64,000 nt of DNA. It comes from Caenorhabditis remanei. Its lineage: Eukaryota; Nematoda; Chromadorea; Rhabditida; Rhabditidae. The notes below the pieces were generated by a model. The model saw nothing but the letters and a program-made list of their open reading frames with translations. It had not been told where the DNA came from and did no database searches. This document shows positions 57,390 to 64,000 of this stretch, in pieces. The stretch spans positions 124,001-188,000 of the forward strand of contig NC_071333.1 in NCBI RefSeq assembly GCF_010183535.1. The letters run 5' to 3'. How positions within the stretch are numbered: the first letter of the stretch is position 1; each line of letters begins with the position of its first letter. The position numbers and the translations under genes are program-made.

Positions 57390-59061
57390 CCTTACCCATC
57401 CGGATGGATCGCCTGCACCCACAGATTCCTGTTCTCTAACACCCGACGAAGTCCCCTTCATGTTTGTAAAGGTTATCGCTCCTCTAATAAGTAGTCAAAT
57501 AGCTCAAATCTGTAACGCGTTCATGATGTCAGGGGAAATACCGGATTGCTGAAAGTTATGCCGCTAAATAAGATAGCCAAACCATGGGCTCTCACCGATT
57601 TCAGACCCATTAGCATCACATCTAACATATGTAGGGTGTTCGAAAGATGCCTACTGCGATAAATTCATAGTCATCTTAGCGATATCCAATTCTGGAACAG
57701 TTCCCAGCACGGATTTCTGCCTAGGAAATCTACAACAATATGTATGTTAGAACCAATGAATGAATGGACTGAGGCAATTGACAAGGGACACCAAGTAGAT
57801 CTAATCTATTTTGATTTCGCCAAAGCTTTCGATCGAGTCCCTCATTGCCAGCTGCTTGATAAACTCCAAGAACTGAAGTTTAATAAGAATTTAGTCTCGT
57901 GGATAAGTGAATTTTTGAAAAATTGAGTTTTTAAGGTAAAAGTGGGGTTCTTCGTTTTCTAGCAAAAGAACAGCGATCTGTGGGGTTCCGCAGGGGTCCG
58001 TGATCTCGCCAGCGCTGTTTGGCATCTTTGTGAAAACTATTCCGAGTGCTCTTTCACAAAATGCTCGCTGTAAGCAATTCGCTTTTTTTCTTTATCTGAA
58101 ACTGTACGCGATTCTGCCAAAAGACGCCGTCGCTAGCCCTCTCCCCGCAGCCATCGAGGCCATCATCAAATGATCAAAAGACCATCGGCTAGCTCTCAAT
58201 AAAGAAAGAACTTCCTGTATAACCCTGGGTACCAAACCAAAAATATTTGACTATAGCATAGATGGTTCATTAGTCCGACGTGAGGAAATTATATGAATAA
58301 TGCAAAGTGTGTTCTAACACAAATCTTCAACCAGAAATCTAGCGACAACCCCAGACTACTTATTCTATTATATAAAACGTTTGTACTCCCCATTCTAGAG
58401 TATGATACAGTAGTGACCAACCCGCTGAAGAAAAGTGACATACGATCAATTGAGTCAGTTCAGAACTCTTTTACCAGAAGAATTCAAAGCAGGGAGTTAG
58501 GAAAATATATTAGTATTGATTATCCCGACTATAAAACTGCATTAAAACGCAACGAAATGTTCGGCCTCTCTTCCCTCGTATCGCAAAGAACTCTGATAGA
58601 CCATAAATTCGTCTCCAAAATGCTAGTCGGGAAAGTTGATATAGACACAAGCAAATTTTTCCAGCTAGACACAAACAATAAGACCCGAACCCAAACAAAG
58701 TTCATCTGGACGAAGTGCAAAACTAGGCTAAGGAGGCATTTTTTCACAAATCGCGCGTTAACAACAATTATCAAATAGGGCACACATAACATTAATAGTA
58801 CACACAAATAAGACACAGGTGGTTTCTGATTGGTTCCATTATTCCGGTCTATTCCACGTATTCACTAATATACATGTATGTATCATAAATCTCATTTTTA
58901 TAAGGTCTAATATAACGTCACCCACATCTCATCTATTGTAAACTCGTTACTATCGTACCACATCTACTCTAATTATTCTGAACTACACTCGGTTGTATTT
59001 GATTTAATTCTCACTTTCACGATTCTTTAATCGTATTTCAAAATAAAATAAAATAAATAAA
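57390..59061 (+). mobile_element. CR1-like LINE remnant (reverse transcriptase, frameshifted)
   Basis: Consecutive fragments give LTPDEVPFMFVKVIAPLISS, KPWALTDFRPISITSNICRV, FWNSSQHGFLPRKSTT, LIYFDFAKAFDRVPHCQLLD (the RT motif with FDFAKAFD) and then the C-terminal LLYKTFVLPILEYDTVVTN and FTRRIQSRELGKY. The order and motifs are those of CR1-type LINEs. At least four stops or frameshifts interrupt it, and the YADD region could not be read intact. It ends in an AAATAAAATAAAATAAATAA tail at about 59040-59061 and abuts the polymerase gene fragment in mid-codon. Confidence 0.8.
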
Positions 59062-61215
59062 TCTGGCCGCACATGTAGTGATTGCTGCGATAGCAAGATT
59101 TGTAAATGGTGATGTCTTGAGAAAGTCTTTCTTGGGTCTTTTTGAGATGAAATGCTTGTGTTCACCATAAGGAAGCATTCCTGTTAGTTCAAAGTTAGGG
59201 TCGTTGAACAAATTGGTCATTGCAAGTCCATCACTGTTGTAAACGAGTCTTGTCTCAACCTTCATTGGGTTTCGTGCAAATTTTCCTGGAAAAAGAACAA
59301 AATTAAATGATAATAGATCTCTACTTACGCCAGGTGGAGTTGAGGAATATTTTGCACAGGCTTCGCAGTGTTTTGTTCTTCATGGTCTTCAAGGGATCCA
59401 GTTTGACTCCATCCATCTCCCATGTTCTTGCGATGTATGCTTTCTTTTCCTCATCTGTCATATTTTCCTTTGGCCACCCACTACTTTCGTCTTTCAATTT
59501 CAATAGTGGTTTGATGTAATGTAATCGGCGAAAAACCCTCCTTTGACCCAAGCCTCTTCTGCCCAATGCCAGATTTCATGATACTTGAGCACCTTGTACC
59601 CTTTAGAAATGGTCTTGTTCAGCTCATCTGTGCACCATACTCCAGTCAAAAATCTTTCAGAGACCTTCGTATGTATACACTTCCCTTCAATGTTCTGATC
59701 AGTCGCACAAGTTCTACAAAGAACAAACATTAGCTTCTTCATTATTTTCTGAGGTAAATATCCCATAGCTGCGTCTTGTGTGGGCCCACAATTCCTAATT
59801 GCAAGAATGAAAATATTAATAAAAATTTAGGAGTGTGTCTTCAAGTGCAACTGCCATTGATCGAAATGCCTGTGTTCTTTCTCCATACAATGTTACGCGT
59901 GGTTTGAGTCTTTGATCGTACTTGTTCTGAAGAAAACTTTATGATTGGCCTATTAGTTTGAAACTTACTAGTTCAAAAGATTTTTGCATCTCTCTATCTT
60001 TTTCCATCTCTTCGTATATTTCACATTCCCAAAAAGAATTTAGATTGAATCACTCATATAGAATATCTTTTTCTCTCTTCATTGTTTCCTTATACAAACC
60101 TTCCATTGTCTTGTCGGGTCTCATTGGAAATTTCTTGTCACGATCCGGGTAACACGTTGGGCACCCGTGCCATACACATCCATAAATCTGAAAAAATTAC
60201 ATGAACATCGATACTATTTGAAACAGTTTAGAGAAAAAGGTTTCCTTCATCTCACTTGTTGTGAGGGTCAGTCTTCCTTGGGGTCTGTGAGTGTGTATGT
60301 GTAAATGGAATGGGTTTGTCTCAAAAATGAAAAAAAACCTCAAAAACGTCCTTGTGGCCTCATTGAAAGCATCAGCAAAGTAAGAAGATCCATTTGCTTC
60401 GATTTTGACTTCTCCTCCACGTAATTTGTACTTCATATGTAGTGTTGGATCTTTTTTCTCGAGCCATTGAATATATTTCAACGCTAACATTGAATTGTTT
60501 CCAACTCCATAGCCATTCTCGGGAATATATCCGACATCTCCCTTTTTGATGTATTCGTGTTTCAATACGAACATAACATAGGAAGCTATAGTACATCCAT
60601 TGACTATTGGATTCCAACCATTAAAAGTTGATTCACACATCTGTAAAAAAGCAAAATTCCAACAGGTTCAAACTATTTACTTACCTCTATGAAAGACATC
60701 AATGTTAACGTGAGAATACGAACATCAGATTGGCAATACTTTAGCAGCTTATCATGTAACTTGAATCCATCATGGCACCACTTTCCATACCAGTCATCAA
60801 ATTCTTTCTTTGTAGAAGGTGCCATGAACTGTGGGCTATAGTACATCTACGCTGGCAACGTTTTAACTCTTTATCATAATTGTCCAAATCATTATAGAGA
60901 TGGGGAAAAAAGCCATTTGCCTCCCCCTCCAGACCAATAACCCCTGGCATCTTGGTTAGTCCCATTTGCAAGTATTGGAAAGAATCACGAAAATGCAGTT
61001 TCCTTTTCTCATAGTCAAACTCTGCCGTAATGATTGTCATTCCATTCAATACAATTTTTGGTTCTTTTGCTTTTCTGCCTCCTTGTCTGTCAAGCTCTCC
61101 TAACAACATAACATGGTCATACCTGAAAATATCTTGGAAGTTGGAAATTCTTCATTACTGAATTAAACCTTCCACCATTGTGTGCTAGCCCGTGGATTAT
61201 GTAGCAAGAAATCTG
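59062..61215 (-). pseudogene. Maverick/Polinton-type protein-primed DNA polymerase B, truncated and decayed
   Basis: Minus-strand exons show the family order. An exonuclease-domain motif AHNGG continues across a 46-bp intron into RYDHVMLLGEL. Then follow LNGMTIITAEF, FRDSFQYLQM, GFFPHLYND, YSPQFMAPSTKKEFDDWY, LLKYCQSDVRILT, the IYGCVWHGCPTC block, FWECEIYEEM, KLMFVLCRTCA, FLTGVWCTDEL and SSGWPKENMTDEE. Lesions: a frameshift near 60861, a TAG at 60849-60847, another frameshift near 60360, and loss of the catalytic D-x-x-SLYP region (around 59800). The end is cut by the LINE at 59062, before the DTDS motif, and the upstream part by the LINE+LTR unit at 61290. It cannot be active. No other Maverick genes (integrase, ATPase, capsid, protease) were found in the window. 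Confidence 0.78.
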
Positions 61216-61289
61216 CAAAACTGGCTAACGAAGAATCGTGTTTATTATTTTTGAATTGTGGAAAATTAGCTGTAGGTCCATAGTTGCAC

Positions 61290-61841
61290 ACATAATTGGC
61301 ATTAGCCTTTTTGTTGAACCTGATCAAATTTCGAGCTCACATTAATCGAACCGTGGCTCTAGCCCGTCTTCGTTCCACCCCAATCTTAAAATCTTTCAAG
61401 TCTAGCAACCTTGCTTTCTACTCCTTCCTATTCAAAACTTATGTGCTTCCTATCCATTGTTCTGTTATTTTCAGCCTGTCCCCCTCATCTCGTCTCTCTA
61501 GACTTCTGGAATTCACCCTCAGAGTATTCTCTAAAAAAACTCTCTAGCGTTGCAACATCTCGTTTTCTTTCTACGCGCATCGCTTGGAACTCCTCTCTGT
61601 GCACTCTATTAGACACCGTAGACTCAGAGCTCAATTACTCCTTCTGTACGAATTCATTGCTGGCGCATCTCACTTTCCCTTCTGTTATGCCTATGTCAGA
61701 CTGTCAAATTCTCCCAGAACACCCATGACTCTTATCTATCTCTCCCACCTGTCTGATAATTTTTTCTCCTTTACTATTCCGTATTGGAATGTCATTACCT
61801 AAAATGTCAATTCTTTTCTTTTCCCTTCACAATGTATTAGT
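61290..61841 (+). mobile_element. 3' fragment of a CR1-like LINE, copy 2
   Basis: Matches 48441-48991. The only differences noticed are a T/C change (CTTGTTTTC against CTTGCTTTC) and one base less in the A-run near 61537. The left edge (ACATAATTGGCATTAGCC) is at the same point in both copies, although the flanks are unrelated. Confidence 0.8.
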
Positions 61842-62430
61842 TGCCGGTGGCAAGGTACCCTCATAACCCTGTAGTTCTCCGAGTCCTCACAATAAATACG
61901 CAACGACACTCCGCCAAAGCCTCACGCGCCTACCGTAACGTCAGCGCGTCAGTTCACGTGGACACGTGTACTCCACGTGGCAGCAAGAAGTTTTCTGAAG
62001 TCGGTTGGCTTTCAGAGTTTAGTTCTAATTTTAGCGTTGGTGCTTTACCTTTGTTTTGTAAGTTTTACGCTCTCTTATTGTATTTTCTTGCAATAAAGTA
62101 AATTTATTGTAAGAAACTGTGTATTTGTCGTCTTATTTTATCAGGACCCTATCACCCCGTATTCGTACGCGGGCAACTTGGGGGCCGAACCGTCTTTCTT
62201 AATTTTTCGTTATTTTTCCTTGTTTTCTGTAATCTTCTGGTTTATTTTTCTTCTGTTTGGATAAACGGAGAAATTATTTACCGGTTGTCGGCAGTTTCTG
62301 GCGTTGAATAACGTGGAAATTTGGAGGAAGTATCGGAGAAATCAAAAAATAACTTTTCGTCGATTGGATTATCAACGAATTGTAAACAGTTTTTGAATAG
62401 AAACTTAGTTTACGGACAACAACGCAGAAG

Positions 62431-63168
62431 ATGAGCGACAAAACATCGTCGAAGCGGTCAACGTCGAAAGTGGACGACAATCGGATGATTGTTGTGGAAA
62501 CTCAAATGAGCGTGAAGGAGAGAAGAAAGAATGTGAAGAAGTTCACTAAAATCATCGCTAGCAGCGTCAAAGTGGAGGACGAAACAAGGTTGCAATTCGA
62601 GGAGCGGCAGGAACGCAAGCCGTATGGCTTGTGGGACGAAACCCAAGGAAGCAGAAGCTGGTGCGAGAAGGTGGAAAATTGGGACATCGAGAGAAACGAT
62701 GAGAGGAGCAGGAAGAAAGGAGGAGAAGACGCGTTTAGCAGGAAAACGTTGAGTCACTCTGGAAGTAGCGAAGTCAACGATATGATGCAATGTATGAACA
62801 GGATGTTGAAGTCGTCGGCATTACCGGAGCCAAAAACGTTTGATGGAACTGGCGAGTTCAAACAGTTCAAACGGGCATTCTTGTTGAAGTACAACCATGT
62901 TACGGAGAATGATTACGAGCTGGTCGCAATCTTGGAGGGAAAGTTTTTGAAAGGGGCAGCTAAGTCACTGTTCAAAACACTGCCGAAAAGATTCGAAAGA
63001 TCGATACAGTCGCTGTTCGAAGAGTTTGAGCAAAAGCTGCGAAAGCGACAAGGAGATAGCAAGATCGAAGCGTTGAACGAGTTTGAAGGGCTGGAGAAGA
63101 GGTCGGACCAGAAGATGTGGGAGTATCTCGTGGAAGTAGAGAAGTGGTCGAGGCGTTCCCGGAGGTGA
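62431..63168 (+). CDS. Gag, N-terminal frame of the Ty3-like element, copy 2
   Basis: Identical in translation to the 49581-50318 frame, including its early stop within the overlap with the next frame. Confidence 0.75.
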   Translation: MSDKTSSKRSTSKVDDNRMIVVETQMSVKERRKNVKKFTKIIASSVKVEDETRLQFEERQERKPYGLWDETQGSRSWCEKVENWDIERNDERSRKKGGEDAFSRKTLSHSGSSEVNDMMQCMNRMLKSSALPEPKTFDGTGEFKQFKRAFLLKYNHVTENDYELVAILEGKFLKGAAKSLFKTLPKRFERSIQSLFEEFEQKLRKRQGDSKIEALNEFEGLEKRSDQKMWEYLVEVEKWSRRSRR

Positions 63169-64000
63169 AGCAGGAGACGTTGTCTCAGATGAGAACAACA
63201 AAGCTGATGAAAGCGGCACGCGCAGATGAGACGTTGCACAAAATGCTCATAATGAAGCGTTTCGAGTTATCGTTGGAAGAACAGTACGATCATCTGAAAG
63301 ATATCGTGCTGCAACAAGAAAACGAACAGCGTCGTGGAAATTGCCAGAAGAGTCGATATTCTGAATGCTGGAAGGAACGTCCAAAAGCTGAAAATGACGG
63401 CGAGAAAGATGTGGCGGAAAAAGAAAGTGGGGAAAACCGGTACTGGATGGAGCAGAAATGTTTTTCGTGTGGAGGTGTGGGACACCTGGCGCGTCAATGC
63501 CCATCGAAGCCAGTGCAAAGTGTGGAAGTAAGAGGAAAAGGAGAAGGTGTAGGCAAAGTAGCTGTGGAGACGGTTAAGTTGCTGGGACAAGAGCGGAGAA
63601 TGGTGATCGACAGTGGAGCCGCGGTGTCGGTGATGTCAACTGGAGCATGGGATGGACTGAAGAAGGGTTGCCGAAATTGGGTGGACGTGGTGAAAAGGTT
63701 AGGGAAACCGAGCTTCGAAGTGATCGATACTTCGAAAAAGAAGATGCGTATCATTCAGCAAATCGAAGTACCGATTCAAGTGAGAGATAGGAAGGCGGAA
63801 GTAGTTTTTCAGCTCGTTGAGAACGATGCCGAAATAATGCTGCTTGGAACGAACGCATTCGAAAGTATTGGAGTTTCGGTGGAGTGGAAACAGGAAAGAA
63901 TGGATGTGCAACAGAAGAAAGCAAAAAGAGATGCGACGAGTAGTGAGGAGAAGAAGGTTTTCATGGTGGGAAATCTGGGAATCCGGGTGGAAAACACGAA
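63087..64000 (+). CDS. Gag zinc knuckle - protease frame, copy 2 (partial)
   Basis: Continues as in copy 1 through the zinc knuckle (about 63457-63499) and the IDSGAAVSVM protease motif (about 63607-63636). It is cut by the end of the window before the unexplained C-terminal region. Confidence 0.72.

Larger units (their letters stand above)
61842..64000 (+). mobile_element. non-autonomous Ty3-like LTR element, copy 2 (runs off the window)
   Basis: Matches 48992-51150 at a constant offset of 12850. The LTR is 61842-62175. I saw no difference from copy 1 over the part present. The 3' LTR and right flank lie outside the window. Confidence 0.85.

Noticed and set aside
61147..61290. frameshift before the AHNGG motif of the polymerase pseudogene
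   Set aside because: A GT-AG intron of 46 bp and an upstream acceptor explain the frame change, so this spot is not counted as a lesion.

Overview
The window looks like a piece of a Caenorhabditis-type nematode chromosome. It is AT-rich, with short introns ending in TTTCAG, start codons placed directly after splice acceptors (as in SL1 trans-splicing), a nematode transthyretin-like gene, NTF2-like secreted proteins and nematode-type BEL/Pao, Ty3-like, CR1-like and Maverick elements. All product names come from reading the translated sequence; no database search was possible.

Layout. 1-2.3 kb: a foldback repeat and a dead collagen fragment (-). 2.35-5.1 kb: a six-exon gene for a four-MBT-repeat chromatin protein (+). 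6.0-14.4 kb: a five-exon gene for an unrecognised acidic-tailed protein (-), split in its last exon by a 6.3 kb BEL/Pao-type LTR element (6765-13087) that carries only gag and has LTRs that look identical. 17.6-18.5 kb: a decayed Ty3-type gag. 21.8-23.1 kb: a transthyretin-like gene and a broken tandem copy. 25.25-27.1 kb: a type I membrane protein gene with a minisatellite in its second intron. 27-33.8 kb: mostly repeats. 33.8-37.0 kb: a six-exon gene for a strongly diverged glycerate-kinase-like protein.

38.7-46.4 kb is a mosaic of duplicated pieces: a 796-bp-arm palindrome carrying two inverted copies of a small secreted NTF2-like gene, an inner foldback of GACGTCCC repeats, two more copies of the intron minisatellite, a broken copy of the membrane-protein 3' end, a second NTF2-like gene with a frameshift, an inverted 182-bp gene fragment, and a partial copy of the 6/13-kb gene that still shows the empty site of the BEL/Pao insertion.

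47.4-64 kb is transposon-dominated. A C2H2/FLYWCH-like pseudogene is cut by a LINE 3' fragment joined to a non-autonomous Ty3-like element (gag, CCHC, protease and an unexplained C-terminal region, with no RT or integrase). The same LINE+LTR unit, almost identical, reappears at 61.29 kb and runs off the window. Between the copies lie a tandemly duplicated exon-bearing segment, a 24-unit tandem array (54.0-56.8 kb), a CR1-like LINE remnant, and a Maverick/Polinton-type DNA polymerase B pseudogene (-) cut on one side by the LINE and on the other by the LINE+LTR unit.

The host genes show no shared pathway. The main themes are recent insertion, segmental duplication and inversion. The best candidates for something new are the diverged glycerate-kinase paralogue, the unexplained C-terminal domain of the gag-protease element, and the palindromic secreted-gene pair.
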